64,000 nt of DNA from Agrobacterium tumefaciens_K (GCF_031801495.1 NZ_JAOEGC010000007.1:149443-213442), one strand, 5' to 3'. Shown: positions 35,128 to 43,867, counted from the first letter of the stretch. Numbers and translations: made by a program. Notes: generated by a model not told the origin, from the letters alone.

Positions 35128-36030
35128 TTACTCCTGATGGTGTTTTCGCCACGCTATGGTGTGATCTATGAAGGCACGCAAAGCCGCCGATGGAAGCCTA
35201 CGACTTGGATAGAAAAGAGCGATACCAGGATAGGGTGGGGTCCACTCCGGCAGCAGCTGAACAAGGTCGCCTCGAACTATGTCATCGCGAACAGCACGGA
35301 GAGCAACGTAGGCTATTCCAGCGTGCTGGCGTGCTGCGAGAACACTGAGTTCGGTGCTGCCAGCGATAAGGCGTCCTTTGACATCAACCGAAATCGCTTC
35401 TCCGTTTTTCTCCAGCTCCCAGGTGACCAGTGTTCCACTCGGCAGTCGGGCTCTGACGCATTCATGCTGCAACAGATCGCCGGGCGAAGTCGGAATTTTT
35501 TTCCCCTGCAAATAGTCGGGGGAGGCAACGAGCACGAAGGACTCGGTCTGCCCTAGCGGCACGCTGATCATGTCTTTTGGAACAATTTCGTGCAGGCGAA
35601 GACCGGCATCGAAGCCTTCCGCCACAATATCGACCAGGCGTCCGTCGGTGACGAGATCAATCTTTATGTCGGGGTAGGTCCGGAGAAAATCCAATACAAG
35701 TGGCAAAACTCTTTCCGCACCGCCTTCGGAGGTATTCAACCGGATCGTTCCTGAGGGGGTAGCCCTCAATTGGTCAACGGCTTCCAGGGCAGCATCAATT
35801 TCGTTTAGGGCAGGGCGCACCCTTTCGAGTAATGCCTCGCCTGCTTCCGTCACCGAGACACTTCGAGTTGTTCGGTTGAAAAGTCGAATGCCGAGGCGTT
35901 TTTCCACGTTTGCAACCTGATGGCTCAGCGAAGAAACTGAAACTTCAAGCTCTTTGGCAGTCCCCCGAAAACTGCCGGTGCGGGCGAGCACCGAGACCGC
36001 TCTCAAATCCGCAAGGGACATTCCAGACAT
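35128..36030 (-). CDS. LysR-family transcriptional regulator
   Basis: Predicted 300 residues. N-terminal winged helix-turn-helix: LADLRAVSVLARTGSFRGTAKELEVSVSSLSHQVANVEKRLGIRLFNR in overlapping pieces, followed by the LysR substrate domain (RLNTSEGGAERVLPLVLDFL, then PDIKIDLVTDGRLVDIVAEGFDAGLR). AAGGA lies 9 nt before the ATG. It is divergent from the SDR gene at 36.1 kb with 99 nt between, so it likely controls that gene in the usual LysR way. Confidence 0.92.
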   Translation of the reverse strand: MSGMSLADLRAVSVLARTGSFRGTAKELEVSVSSLSHQVANVEKRLGIRLFNRTTRSVSVTEAGEALLERVRPALNEIDAALEAVDQLRATPSGTIRLNTSEGGAERVLPLVLDFLRTYPDIKIDLVTDGRLVDIVAEGFDAGLRLHEIVPKDMISVPLGQTESFVLVASPDYLQGKKIPTSPGDLLQHECVRARLPSGTLVTWELEKNGEAISVDVKGRLIAGSTELSVLAARQHAGIAYVALRAVRDDIVRGDLVQLLPEWTPPYPGIALFYPSRRLPSAALRAFIDHTIAWRKHHQE

Positions 36031-36129
36031 TGTTCGGATTCCTTCAATAGCTCATACGTAATTGTCCTGCTTATGGCATCGAAAGACAATCGCTAAATTG
36101 ATCAGCGTAATAGCGAAATGGAGATTACG

Positions 36130-36960
36130 ATGACCAAGACCGTTCTTATCACTGGTTGCTCATCTGGCTTTGGTGAGGCCGCCGCATGTTTGTTTGCGGA
36201 TAATGGGTGGAATGTAGTTGCGACAATGAGAACGCCTGTTGAAGCGTGCGCGGAATATCCAAACGTGATCGTGGCCAAACTCGACGTTCAGGATCGCGAA
36301 AGCATTAAATCTGCCGTTGCCGAGGGTATTGAAAAGTTCGGTCAGATTGACGTGGTCGTAAACAATGCTGGGTATGGATTGTTTGGCGTATTTGAAGGTA
36401 CGCCGAGGGAGAAAGTTCAGGAACAGTTTGATGTCAATGTCTTCGGAATGATGGACGTCATCAGGGAAACGCTCCCACACTTCCGCGCGAACCGATCCGG
36501 GCTTTACATTAACGTGAGTTCCGGGGCAGGGGTCTTCGGTTTGCCGATGATCTCTCTATACAATGCATCAAAATTTGCCTTGGAAGGGTTTTCGGAGTCT
36601 CTTTCCTACGAGCTGGAATCGTTGGGTATTGGTGTGAAAATCGTCGAACCAGGGGGCGTTCTTGAGACGAAGTTCGGCCAGCGCAGTGGCCAAGAATTCT
36701 CGTCGATCACGACGCCTTCCGATTACGAACCCTTCATCGCGGGTGCAACTGCTGTGTTTGACGAACTTCGTCAGGCTCGCGGTTTGGCGACGAGTGAAGA
36801 CGTTGCAAAGGTCATTTTCGAAGCTGCGACCGATGGCACCAACCAGCTTAGATACGTCGCGACTGAAGACATCAAACCGCTGATCGAGAAGCGACGCGGA
36901 AGTTCTGAGGCTGAATACATGGCGTTCATGCGCGAACGAATGACGCCGAAACTCGGATGA
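36130..36960 (+). CDS. short-chain dehydrogenase/reductase (SDR)
   Basis: Predicted 276 residues of the classical SDR family. Cofactor motif TGCSSGFGEAAA, then NNAGYGLFG, catalytic Ser in INVSSGAG and YNASKFALEG with the Tyr-x-x-x-Lys pair. The Arg near the start of strand 2 suggests NADP use, but this is weak. GGAG lies 6 nt before ATG 36130. Divergently transcribed from a LysR regulator, its probable controller. Substrate unknown. Confidence 0.92.
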   Translation: MTKTVLITGCSSGFGEAAACLFADNGWNVVATMRTPVEACAEYPNVIVAKLDVQDRESIKSAVAEGIEKFGQIDVVVNNAGYGLFGVFEGTPREKVQEQFDVNVFGMMDVIRETLPHFRANRSGLYINVSSGAGVFGLPMISLYNASKFALEGFSESLSYELESLGIGVKIVEPGGVLETKFGQRSGQEFSSITTPSDYEPFIAGATAVFDELRQARGLATSEDVAKVIFEAATDGTNQLRYVATEDIKPLIEKRRGSSEAEYMAFMRERMTPKLG

Positions 36961-37035
36961 TTTTGATAAGCGACAGTCGGGTACTCAGCAGCCCGACTGT
37001 CTGCTCGATTGGAATGAGGGCTGAAACCCTTGGTA

Positions 37036-37051
37036 CACCACGGTATAGTTG
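37036..37051 (+). promoter_or_regulatory. shared promoter motif copy 2 (small secreted protein)
   Basis: CACCACGGTATAGTTG, then TGCGC, 58 nt before the gene. The stretch GTATAnTTGTGCGC is shared with copy 7 at 42054. Confidence 0.45.
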
Positions 37052-37109
37052 TGCGCTTGCGGCGTTCAGGGAATGCTTTGCTCTTTCCCAACCACCGCAG
37101 GAGACCTCC

Positions 37110-37421
37110 ATGCTCAGAACGATAGTAACATGCGGGGCGCTGGCAACACTCGCAACCGATGCGCATGCCATTGAAAGACTGAACGCACTCCAGTCGTCAT
37201 GTGAGCGGGTTCGACAGGTCGTATCGCGTGATGGTGAGGTCATCTTGCGTTTTCCGTCTACTCGTGTCGCTGGCCTGACGCTATATACGCGGTTTGTCAG
37301 GGGTGACCTTCAATGCGACAGTCGTGAAATGGCTGACAGATCTTCAATTTCGACTGCACGGGGCGAAGTTTGCAAGCTTTATGTCTGTGCTCCTAAACCC
37401 CGATCCGGAAGCAGCAGTTAG
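37110..37421 (+). CDS. small secreted protein, Cys-containing
   Basis: Predicted 103 residues. A signal peptide is likely (MLRTIVTCGALATLATDAHA, cleavage after AHA), leaving about 83 residues. Mature part includes ERLNALQSSCERVRQVVSRDG and three further Cys (QCDS, VCKL, YVCA), which could form disulfides in the periplasm. AGGAG lies 6 nt before the ATG. I recall similar small rhizobial proteins but no function. A copy of the shared promoter motif lies upstream. The sequence between 36961 and 37109 holds only that motif. Confidence 0.72.
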   Translation: MLRTIVTCGALATLATDAHAIERLNALQSSCERVRQVVSRDGEVILRFPSTRVAGLTLYTRFVRGDLQCDSREMADRSSISTARGEVCKLYVCAPKPRSGSSS

Positions 37422-37427
37422 AGGCCG

Positions 37428-37472
37428 ACGTCGTGCCGTGCGGATACAACGGTCATTCCCCCGGCACGACGT
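37428..37472. terminator. inverted repeat between convergent genes
   Basis: ACGTCGTGCCG and CGGCACGACGT form a perfect 11-bp stem with a 23-nt loop, lying between the ends of the secreted-protein gene and the minus-strand NTF2-like gene. A bidirectional terminator is likely although T tracts are short. Confidence 0.45.
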
Positions 37473-37478
37473 TGATGT

Positions 37479-37898
37479 TCATTTCTCACGGGGCGGGAGA
37501 AAGCCTTTTGCCGTGGTCAGTTCAGGCCAAGGAGTAACCGTCTCGCCGGCAACTTTCCAAACGCCGCCGATTTTCTTGAGACGTAGCTCGTAGAACGCAG
37601 CGGCAGCTTTTTCGCTCATCCGACGATAGAGAATTGCCGTTGCATCGTGGCCTTGTTCTTCGATGTGAAGGATGCGCTTTTCGGTCGATAGGGGGGCTTC
37701 ACCAGCATCCCGACGCGAGCGAAACTCAGCAAACATCTCTTCTTTTGAGAAGCGGGCAATGCCGCCATCTGGTGTAAGGACGAGGAAGCCGAGATCATTT
37801 GTATAGAGGGCGTCCATTTCATCCATGCGGTAGTTGCTACCGGTCTCGGCCAGTTTGTCGATGAATGCGACGATGTCAGGGTTGTGTTTCGTTGTCAT
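37479..37898 (-). CDS. NTF2-like (SnoaL/DUF4440-type) protein
   Basis: Predicted 139 residues with the cone-shaped NTF2-like pattern: IVAFIDKLAETGSNYRMDEMDALYTND, FLVLTPDGGIARFSKEEMFAEF and a closing strand VWKVAGETVTPWPEL. Members are enzymes or binding proteins of small hydrophobic ligands. GAGGAA lies 8 nt before the ATG. It follows the SDR gene by 11 nt in the same operon, so it may act on the same compound. Confidence 0.82.
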   Translation of the reverse strand: MTTKHNPDIVAFIDKLAETGSNYRMDEMDALYTNDLGFLVLTPDGGIARFSKEEMFAEFRSRRDAGEAPLSTEKRILHIEEQGHDATAILYRRMSEKAAAAFYELRLKKIGGVWKVAGETVTPWPELTTAKGFLPPREK

Positions 37899-37909
37899 TT
37901 GCTTGTTCC

Positions 37910-38659
37910 TCAGATGAGAGTCATGCCGCCATCGACGTTCAGTTCGATGCCGTTTACGAAGCGACCTGCGTCGGAAGCCAGGAAATGTGCTGCTGTCGCC
38001 AATTCTTCAGATGTGGCGAGGCGTCCTGCGGGTATGGTGTCCGCCATGTGCTGAAGGAACGGGCCGCGTTGCTCCTCAGTGATCCCAAGTTTGCCGAGGA
38101 TTTCTGTGTTTGTTGGTCCAGGGCTCAGGATGTTGACGCGGATGCGACGCTCCTTGAATTCGATTGCCCAGTTCTTCGCAAAGGCAGCAGCGGCTGCTTT
38201 GGAGCCCGCGTAGGCAGTATGGTTTGGGAGGACCTTGGACGCTGCCAGGGAGCTTGTGACAATAATACTACCGCCATTGTTCATGATGGGCGCGATTGCC
38301 TGAACGCCGAAGAACACACCTTTCGTGTTGACCGAGAAATGGCGGTCATAAACTTCTTCGGTGATCTCTTCCGATGGTTTGAGATCGATAACTCCAGCGT
38401 TGGCCATATAGATGTCGACGTTACCGAAGGTATCCTTGATTTTGTTGGCCAGAGCCTTGTGGTGATCGAGATCAGACACGTCACCACGAATACCAATTGC
38501 GCCGTGACCAATTTCCGCAACGGCCTGATCGAGGACGTCTTGTCGGCGTGCAGTGATGACAACTTGTGCACCGTGCTCGGCGAAGAGCTTGGCTGTCGCT
38601 TTTCCGATGCCACTGTTGCCGCCTGTGATGACTGCAACTTTTCCTTCAAGTGTTTTCAT
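37910..38659 (-). CDS. short-chain dehydrogenase/reductase (SDR)
   Basis: Predicted 249 residues. Cofactor motif TGGNSGIGKATA, then NAGVID, catalytic Ser in IIVTSSLAAS, YAGSKAAAAAFAKN with Tyr/Lys, and the C-terminal NVDGGM typical of classical SDRs. The ATG at 38659 has GGAG 6 nt upstream. Divergent from a LysR regulator (38754) across 94 nt that contain GCACATGATCTGTGC, a palindromic sequence. Likely co-transcribed with the NTF2-like gene. Confidence 0.92.
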   Translation of the reverse strand: MKTLEGKVAVITGGNSGIGKATAKLFAEHGAQVVITARRQDVLDQAVAEIGHGAIGIRGDVSDLDHHKALANKIKDTFGNVDIYMANAGVIDLKPSEEITEEVYDRHFSVNTKGVFFGVQAIAPIMNNGGSIIVTSSLAASKVLPNHTAYAGSKAAAAAFAKNWAIEFKERRIRVNILSPGPTNTEILGKLGITEEQRGPFLQHMADTIPAGRLATSEELATAAHFLASDAGRFVNGIELNVDGGMTLI

Positions 38660-38726
38660 TTTCATCTCCATGGTAAGTGCCATAGAGGTAAGGCAGCTTT
38701 GAAAGATGTATTAGCTGGGGCGTAAG

Positions 38727-38741
38727 CACATGATCTGTGCC
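38727..38741. promoter_or_regulatory. palindrome between divergent SDR and LysR genes
   Basis: GCACATGATCTGTGC has 5-bp arms GCACA and TGTGC around TGATC. Position and size suit a LysR-type operator in the divergent promoter. Confidence 0.4.
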
Positions 38742-38753
38742 TGCGGGATTTAG

Positions 38754-39650
38754 ATGCCCAATTTGCTTGATGAGACGCCTGGCTTGATCGCCTTCGTCAA
38801 AACCATTGAAACAGGCTCTTTCAGTGCCGCCGCAAAACTTTTGAAGACGTCACCGTCTGCTGTCTCTAAAAGCGTTGGGCGGTTGGAGACGTTGGTCAAC
38901 GCAAGGCTGTTTCTCAGGTCAACCAGAGCGCTGGTTGTCACCAGTGAAGGGCAGTCGCTATTCGACAAGGTCGGACCTCTTCTCCGCCAGCTCGACACGT
39001 CAGAGGAGGTTTCTCCAGACGACGAAAAACTGGGCGGTCGGCTGCGGTTCAGCATGCCAAGTGAACTTGCCCGGTTTTTTCTCACGCCGATTTTTCGCGA
39101 TTTCGCCTCGGCGTACCCGGACATCAAGCTGGAAGTTGGATTGACAGACAGGCAGGTTGATCTGATCCGAGAAGATTATGATGTGGTATTCCGTATAGGA
39201 GCATTAGCAAGCGGCGAACTGAAGGTCAGAAAGCTGTCGGACGTGAAAATGGTGATCGTTGCGTCGCCATCGTACGTCGAAAAATACGGCTGCCCACATT
39301 CGATAGATGAAGCCGCTTCACTACCCTTCGCGCGATATACGACGCATGGCGTCCCGATGCCCGTTTCTTTCTCCGATGGTCGTCGGTTTGTTCCCCATGG
39401 ACGTGTCGATTGCGATACCGGTCAAGCCCTGCGGGCGGCCGCCTTACAAGGGATCGGTGCGGCGCTGATGATGCGCTGTGCCGTACAGGATGAGATACAA
39501 AACGGTCATTTGGTCGATATCTCAACTGAGCTAAACTTGGCATCACCACCATTCAACGTCGTCCATGCGTTCGGACCAATGGTTCCTGCAAGGGTGAGGC
39601 GCTTTTCCGAATTTGTAGCTGCAGAAACGAAAGCCATCTCTGGCCTGTAG
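38754..39650 (+). CDS. LysR-family transcriptional regulator
   Basis: Predicted 298 residues. Helix-turn-helix at the N-terminus: FVKTIETGSFSAAAKLLKTSPSAVSKSVGRLE in pieces, then the ARLFLRSTRALVVT wing. A substrate-binding domain follows (LRFSMPSELARFFLTPIF, PDIKLEVGLTDRQVDLIREDYDVVFRIG). Probably regulates the divergent SDR/NTF2 operon. Second LysR gene within 4 kb that sits next to an SDR. Confidence 0.92.
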   Translation: MPNLLDETPGLIAFVKTIETGSFSAAAKLLKTSPSAVSKSVGRLETLVNARLFLRSTRALVVTSEGQSLFDKVGPLLRQLDTSEEVSPDDEKLGGRLRFSMPSELARFFLTPIFRDFASAYPDIKLEVGLTDRQVDLIREDYDVVFRIGALASGELKVRKLSDVKMVIVASPSYVEKYGCPHSIDEAASLPFARYTTHGVPMPVSFSDGRRFVPHGRVDCDTGQALRAAALQGIGAALMMRCAVQDEIQNGHLVDISTELNLASPPFNVVHAFGPMVPARVRRFSEFVAAETKAISGL

Positions 39651-39678
39651 AGGTGAGCATCGCGCCTGGTCGGGAGCA

Positions 39679-39694
39679 AACCAGCGTATATCTG
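39679..39694 (+). promoter_or_regulatory. shared promoter motif copy 3 (alpha/beta hydrolase)
   Basis: AACCAGCGTATATCTG, followed by GCGCTCC, 122 nt before the hydrolase start. Very close to copy 4 at 40834. Confidence 0.5.
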
Positions 39695-39816
39695 GCGCTC
39701 CACCGATGTTTCCGCCGTATTGTTGCTTGCGAGAAACCTAACGGAAGCACCCTCACAATGCAGATTGATGAAGCATCGGCCAGGGTAGTTTTTAGCGCAA
39801 TTCGAAAGGCGATGAC

Positions 39817-40818
39817 ATGAACCGGCGTGCTTTCGTAATTGGCGTTGCAGCAACTTCCAGTCTGAAGACAGCCACGTTATCAGGTGAAGTGTTTGGGAAA
39901 ACTCAAAACAACGACGTCGGAATGTTCGACGCCATCAAGCAAACTGATGCCGGTGTACTCAGCGTCGGATATTACGAGGGTGGCTCGCAAGCATCCCCGA
40001 CCGTCATACTCCTGCATGGATTTCCTTATGACGTGCAAAGCTATCGGGAGGTAGCACCAGAGTTGGTAAGGCAGGGATATAGAGTCATCGTACCGCATCT
40101 CAGAGGGCACGGCACGACATCTTTCCTTGATCCCTCAACACCACGATCAGGCCAGCAAGCTGCGATTGGTGCGGACCTCATTCACCTACTTGACGCCCTT
40201 TCAATAGACCGGGCAATTTTTGCGGGGTACGATTGGGGTGGCCGCGCTGCATGTGTCGCTGCCGCACTATGGCCGGAACGTTGTAGCGGGCTGGTTTCTG
40301 TCAACGGCTACCTGATCCAGAACATATCGAAGGCAGTCGAGCCACTTTCTGCGAAAGTGGAGCGGGGCTACTGGTATCAGTTCTATTTTCAGACTGAGCG
40401 GGGGCGACGTGGTCTTGAACGCAACAGGGCGGAAATTGCGAACGTCATGTGGCGTGAAAACTCTCCTACCTGGAGATTCGAAAGAGACACATTCGAACGC
40501 AGCGCGACATCCTTTCTCAATCCGGACTACGTCGACGTTGTCATCCATTCATACCGTCACCGCCTCGGCGGTGCGGCCGGATACGATTTGTACGAAGACA
40601 TTGAGGTTCGCCTCGCGCAACAGCCGCCGATAACCGTCCCGACGGTGACGCTTGACGGAGGTGCGGATGGTGTCGTTGCGTCAACGGACGGAACTGCATC
40701 AGCGGCGAAGTTTTTGGCAAAGCGAGTACATCACGTAATTCCTGGTGCTGGACACAATCTCCCTCAAGAAGCGCCAGAAGACTTTGTCAACGCCGTATTG
40801 GAAGTGGCTTCTCTCTGA
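39817..40818 (+). CDS. Tat-exported alpha/beta hydrolase with Asp nucleophile
   Basis: Predicted 333 residues. Starts MNRRAFVIGVAATSS, a twin-arginine-like signal. The alpha/beta hydrolase core shows HGFPYDVQSY (oxyanion region), GHGTTSF, the nucleophile elbow GYDWGGR with Asp in place of Ser, and catalytic His in PGAGHNLPQEAP. An Asp nucleophile points to the epoxide hydrolase/haloalkane dehalogenase group rather than an esterase. A motif of the shared type lies about 120 nt upstream. The true substrate is unknown. Confidence 0.85.
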   Translation: MNRRAFVIGVAATSSLKTATLSGEVFGKTQNNDVGMFDAIKQTDAGVLSVGYYEGGSQASPTVILLHGFPYDVQSYREVAPELVRQGYRVIVPHLRGHGTTSFLDPSTPRSGQQAAIGADLIHLLDALSIDRAIFAGYDWGGRAACVAAALWPERCSGLVSVNGYLIQNISKAVEPLSAKVERGYWYQFYFQTERGRRGLERNRAEIANVMWRENSPTWRFERDTFERSATSFLNPDYVDVVIHSYRHRLGGAAGYDLYEDIEVRLAQQPPITVPTVTLDGGADGVVASTDGTASAAKFLAKRVHHVIPGAGHNLPQEAPEDFVNAVLEVASL

Positions 40819-40833
40819 AAGCCAGGAACCGCA

Positions 40834-40849
40834 AACCATCGTATATCTC
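40834..40849 (+). promoter_or_regulatory. shared promoter motif copy 4 (cupin)
   Basis: AACCATCGTATATCTC, 67 nt before the cupin gene. Differs from copy 3 at only two of sixteen positions. Confidence 0.5.
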
Positions 40850-40916
40850 TCCATCTCCCGCGAGCGCCAATAGCTTAAGCCCATGCCACTGTTGGCTATG
40901 ATAGGAGATAGAGATC

Positions 40917-41330
40917 ATGTTCAAGGCAATTATCGCCGCTGGTGTTGTTGTCAGCGCTTTGGCGACACCGACGTTCGCCGCGCAAAAAGCGCACAACGCC
41001 AAGGTGTCGGTTGTTTTCGATCAGAAGCTTCCAAACGTACCTGGGAAGAGCCTGCGCGGCGTACTCGTTGAATACGGTCCTGGCGGCTACAATCCGTCGC
41101 ATACCCATGCACGGAGTGCGTTCATCTACGCCACGGTGATCGAAGGCGAGGTAAAGAGCAAAATCAACGGAGGTGAGGAGAAGATTTTCAAGACCGGTGA
41201 AAACTGGATCGAAATGCCCGGCGATCACCATCAAGTCAGTGCCAACGCCAGCACAACCAAGCCTGCTAAAATCCTGGCGGTCTTCGTTGTCGACACCACC
41301 GAGACCGAATTGACGACGCCCGATCCTTGA
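40917..41330 (+). CDS. secreted cupin-domain protein
   Basis: Predicted 137 residues with a signal peptide ending at FAA (about residue 22). A single cupin barrel: NPSHTHARSAFIYATVIEGEV gives the first metal motif, and ENWIEMPGDHHQVSANAS the second, with His residues placed for metal binding. Periplasmic and probably enzymatic or ligand-binding. Together with the Tat hydrolase upstream and isochorismatase-like protein downstream it forms a group of exported small-molecule enzymes. Confidence 0.87.
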   Translation: MFKAIIAAGVVVSALATPTFAAQKAHNAKVSVVFDQKLPNVPGKSLRGVLVEYGPGGYNPSHTHARSAFIYATVIEGEVKSKINGGEEKIFKTGENWIEMPGDHHQVSANASTTKPAKILAVFVVDTTETELTTPDP

Positions 41331-41349
41331 CCAACGGGCATCTGATCCA

Positions 41350-41372
41350 GGCGCGCCAGATGCTGGCGCGCC
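41350..41372. terminator. perfect hairpin between convergent cupin and AhpD-like genes
   Basis: GGCGCGCCAG-ATG-CTGGCGCGCC is a perfect 10-bp stem with a 3-nt loop, 19 nt after the cupin stop and 18 nt from the stop of the convergent gene. AAAT follows on the plus strand. Probably a shared terminator. Confidence 0.55.
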
Positions 41373-41389
41373 AAATAGCTGGAAGACGA

Positions 41390-41872
41390 CTAGTACAGAT
41401 TTGCCTTGTCAAGACCGTACAGCTTGTCTGCCGACCCAGGGATAGTTTTGAAAGCAATGCCTGCCCGGTTCCATGCGTTGATGAGCATGATAACGAACGT
41501 CAGGTCCGCGATTTCGGCTTCTGAAAACAAGCTTTTCATTAAAGCAAATTGTTCGTCGGATACACCGTCAGCTGGCAACCTTGTCAGGACTTCAGTCCAT
41601 CCCAGCACTGCTCTCTCGCGCTCGTCAAATAATTTGGATTCCTTCCAAGCCGCAACATGATGCAGCCTGAGTTCACTTTCGCCTGAAATTTTCGCTTCCT
41701 TGATGTGCATGTCGAGGCAAAAAGCGCAGCCATTGATTTGTGAAGCTCGTATTTCTGCGAGGGCTGTCAACCTTTTTTCCAGCGAACCACGTTTCGCTGC
41801 GAAGGTCGCTTCGCCAAGCTTTTTGAAAACTTCTGGAGATTGTGGTCCGTAGTTTAATCGCTCAGAGATCAT
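41390..41872 (-). CDS. carboxymuconolactone decarboxylase/AhpD-like protein
   Basis: Predicted 160 residues. ASQINGCAFCLDMHIKEA carries the CxxC-like Cys-x-x-Cys with following His, the redox site of AhpD-like peroxidases. EEATKLGEATFAAKRGSLEKRL-type N-terminus and FDERERAVLGWTEVLT complete the family pattern. AAAGGCG lies before the ATG at 41872. Likely reduces peroxides or acts with a thiol partner; alkylhydroperoxidase is the usual annotation. Confidence 0.88.
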   Translation of the reverse strand: MISERLNYGPQSPEVFKKLGEATFAAKRGSLEKRLTALAEIRASQINGCAFCLDMHIKEAKISGESELRLHHVAAWKESKLFDERERAVLGWTEVLTRLPADGVSDEQFALMKSLFSEAEIADLTFVIMLINAWNRAGIAFKTIPGSADKLYGLDKANLY

Positions 41873-41935
41873 GTCGTCGCCTTTCTGGATGGTGCCAATT
41901 GCATCAAAAATGGCTACGAAAAATGGGCAGTGCAG

Positions 41936-41953
41936 CAAAGGTATCCTCAGGTA
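41936..41953 (-). promoter_or_regulatory. shared promoter motif copy 5 (AhpD-like)
   Basis: Minus-strand TACCTGAGGATACCTTTG, 64 nt before the AhpD-like gene; one base longer than the consensus in the second half. Confidence 0.4.
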
Positions 41954-42053
41954 TACGCTCGTGAAGGCAGCACCATAACGAAGGCAAAGTCGTTTATGAG
42001 TCCAGCCAGATCGCTGTTTCATATATAATTTTCGGCATCTTTGACGTCCCAGA

Positions 42054-42069
42054 TACCTCAGTATACTTG
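42054..42069 (+). promoter_or_regulatory. shared promoter motif copy 7 (isochorismatase-like)
   Basis: TACCTCAGTATACTTG, then TGCGCC, 78 nt before the isochorismatase-like gene. Nearly the same as copy 10 (55595) on the opposite strand. Confidence 0.5.
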
Positions 42070-42147
42070 TGCGCCTTCTCCAATCCATCAACCCTCAGGG
42101 AATTGGAAGTGACCGCATCCCGCGATCAAGGCGATGGAGGACCTGCA

Positions 42148-42960
42148 ATGTGTGAGACCTGCGAAGGAACAAGCAGACGGTCATTTTTGACCAAGTTCGT
42201 TGGGGCTGCCGCCAGTGGCATTGTAGCCGCTAGCATCGGGCGAGATGCTAACGCAGCCGAGTTGACGGCTTACGCCGACCCCGCCAACCCTGCGCTTCCA
42301 AAACCGGGCATGCAGCTGGACGTGTCGCGAGCCGCCCTCGTCGTGATCGATCCGCAAGTTGATTTCATGAGTCCAAAGAGCCCGGCATGGCCAGTGGTGG
42401 GCGAGAGCGTAACCGAGCACAACGTCGTCCCTAACCTCATAAGACTTTTCAAAGCCACGAAAGCGGCGAGCATGCCCGTGGTGATTTCGCCTCACTATTA
42501 CTACCCTCATGATCATCGCTGGGAAGTGCAGGGGCCACTCGAAATTCTGCAGCACAAACTTGGAATGTTCGACCGAACCGGACCTTTGACCCTTGATGGC
42601 TTTCGAGGTTCTGGAGCGGAGTGGCTGCCGGAATTCGTCGAGTACATCGAGGACGGGGAAACAGTAGTTTGCTCACCGCATAAGCTCTACGGTCCACAGG
42701 CCAATGATCTCGTTCTTCAGCTTGGAAAACGTGGAGTGAACCAGATCATACTCGCTGGGATGGCGGCGAACCTTTGCGTTGAATCGCATCTCCGTCACCT
42801 CTTGGAGCAAGGCTTCGAGGTAGCGGTCGTTCGTGACGCCATCGCTGCTGCAAAGTTCCCAGAGGGCGACGGCTACCTCGCTGCGCTGATAAACTTCCGG
42901 TTCATCGCAAATGGTCTTTGGACAACGAATGAAACACTTTCGCAAATGCAGGCTGGATAG
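42148..42960 (+). CDS. Tat-exported isochorismatase-family cysteine hydrolase
   Basis: Predicted 270 residues. The N-terminus SRRSFLTKFVGAAASG is a twin-arginine signal. The isochorismatase-like core has AALVVIDPQVDFMSP with catalytic Asp, a Lys in CSPHKLYGP and the nucleophile Cys in LAGMAANLCVESHLRHLLEQGF. GGAGG lies 7 nt before ATG 42148; earlier in-frame codons lack a site. Family members hydrolyse amides or vinyl ethers; an exported one is less usual. Substrate unknown. Confidence 0.9.
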   Translation: MCETCEGTSRRSFLTKFVGAAASGIVAASIGRDANAAELTAYADPANPALPKPGMQLDVSRAALVVIDPQVDFMSPKSPAWPVVGESVTEHNVVPNLIRLFKATKAASMPVVISPHYYYPHDHRWEVQGPLEILQHKLGMFDRTGPLTLDGFRGSGAEWLPEFVEYIEDGETVVCSPHKLYGPQANDLVLQLGKRGVNQIILAGMAANLCVESHLRHLLEQGFEVAVVRDAIAAAKFPEGDGYLAALINFRFIANGLWTTNETLSQMQAG

Positions 42961-43066
42961 CTCGGTGTCACGCCGCCCGATAACCGCGTCATTCAAAGGA
43001 AACTGACTGTTCACATTTCGCACCCCGGTTTCGGGGGCGGGGGGCCATTGACGCGGACGATAATGC

Positions 43067-43081
43067 GGATAAAGTTTATCC
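43067..43081. promoter_or_regulatory. 15-bp perfect palindrome upstream of the second NmrA-like gene
   Basis: GGATAAAGTTTATCC is symmetric about its central G and lies about 40 nt before the ATG. It could be an operator. The shared promoter motif of other genes is absent here. Confidence 0.45.
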
Positions 43082-43120
43082 ATGATTACTCAAATGGCGA
43101 TGCCAAATAGGGAGAATATG

Positions 43121-43867
43121 ATGAAAGTGGTTATTATTGGAGGCAGCGGCCTCATCGGTTCAAAAGTATCAAGCATCCTGGAGTCGACTGGTCACCAGGT
43201 CATCGTAGCCTCAAGGCGTAACGGCATCGACGCGGTGACAGGCCAAGGCCTTGCTGCCGCAATAAAAGATGCCGAGGTCGTTGTTGACGTCTCGAACTCG
43301 CCGTCTTTCGAAGAACAGGCAGTTCTGGACTTCTTTACAAAGTCCTCCTCCAACGCGACCGCTTTCGCGAGGCGCGCCGGTGTTAAGCACTATGTGGCGC
43401 TCTCCATCGTAGGAATCGACCGGCTCCCCGAGAATGCCTACTTCCGTGCGAAGGTGGCTCAGGAAGAAATCATCAAAAACGCGGGTGTCCCGTATACAAT
43501 CGTAAGAGCGACGCAGTTCCTCGAATTCCTGGATGCGATTGCTTACAGTTCCACCTCCGGTGATGTTGTCAGGGTCTCAACAGCCTACATCCAACCTATT
43601 GCCAGCGCCGATGTCGCAGGATTTATCGCTGCCGCCGCTGTGGACGCTCCGGCAAATGGCGTTGTTGAAGTGGCGGGGCCTGAAGCATTTCCGACCAACA
43701 AGCTTATTGGCACCTATCTTTCTTCCAAGGGAGATACGCGTACCGTTGTCGGCGACCCGGAGGCTGCATACTTTGGCGCAAAACTGCAGGCAACCTCGTT
43801 GGTACCTGTAAACTCGCATAGAATTGGCGAGACAACCTTTGACGCCTGGATCAAGACAGCTGCCTGA
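43121..43867 (+). CDS. NmrA/SDR-like NAD(P)-binding protein, paralogue
   Basis: Predicted 248 residues, same length as the copy at 33.4 kb. Starts MKVVIIGGSGLIGSKVSS; shares TGQGLAAAI, VVDVSNSPSF, LDFF, ALSIVG and YTIVRATQFLEFLDAI blocks with it. AGGGAG is 6 nt before ATG 43121 (an ATG three bases earlier is possible). Probably reduces or senses a small electrophile. It arose by duplication or was acquired twice; the two differ at many positions, so the event is not recent. Confidence 0.88.
   Translation: MKVVIIGGSGLIGSKVSSILESTGHQVIVASRRNGIDAVTGQGLAAAIKDAEVVVDVSNSPSFEEQAVLDFFTKSSSNATAFARRAGVKHYVALSIVGIDRLPENAYFRAKVAQEEIIKNAGVPYTIVRATQFLEFLDAIAYSSTSGDVVRVSTAYIQPIASADVAGFIAAAAVDAPANGVVEVAGPEAFPTNKLIGTYLSSKGDTRTVVGDPEAAYFGAKLQATSLVPVNSHRIGETTFDAWIKTAA

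Noticed and set aside
37865..38725. Plus-strand frame of 286 codons
   Set aside because: Antisense of an SDR gene with TGGNSGIG and YAGSK motifs on the minus strand.
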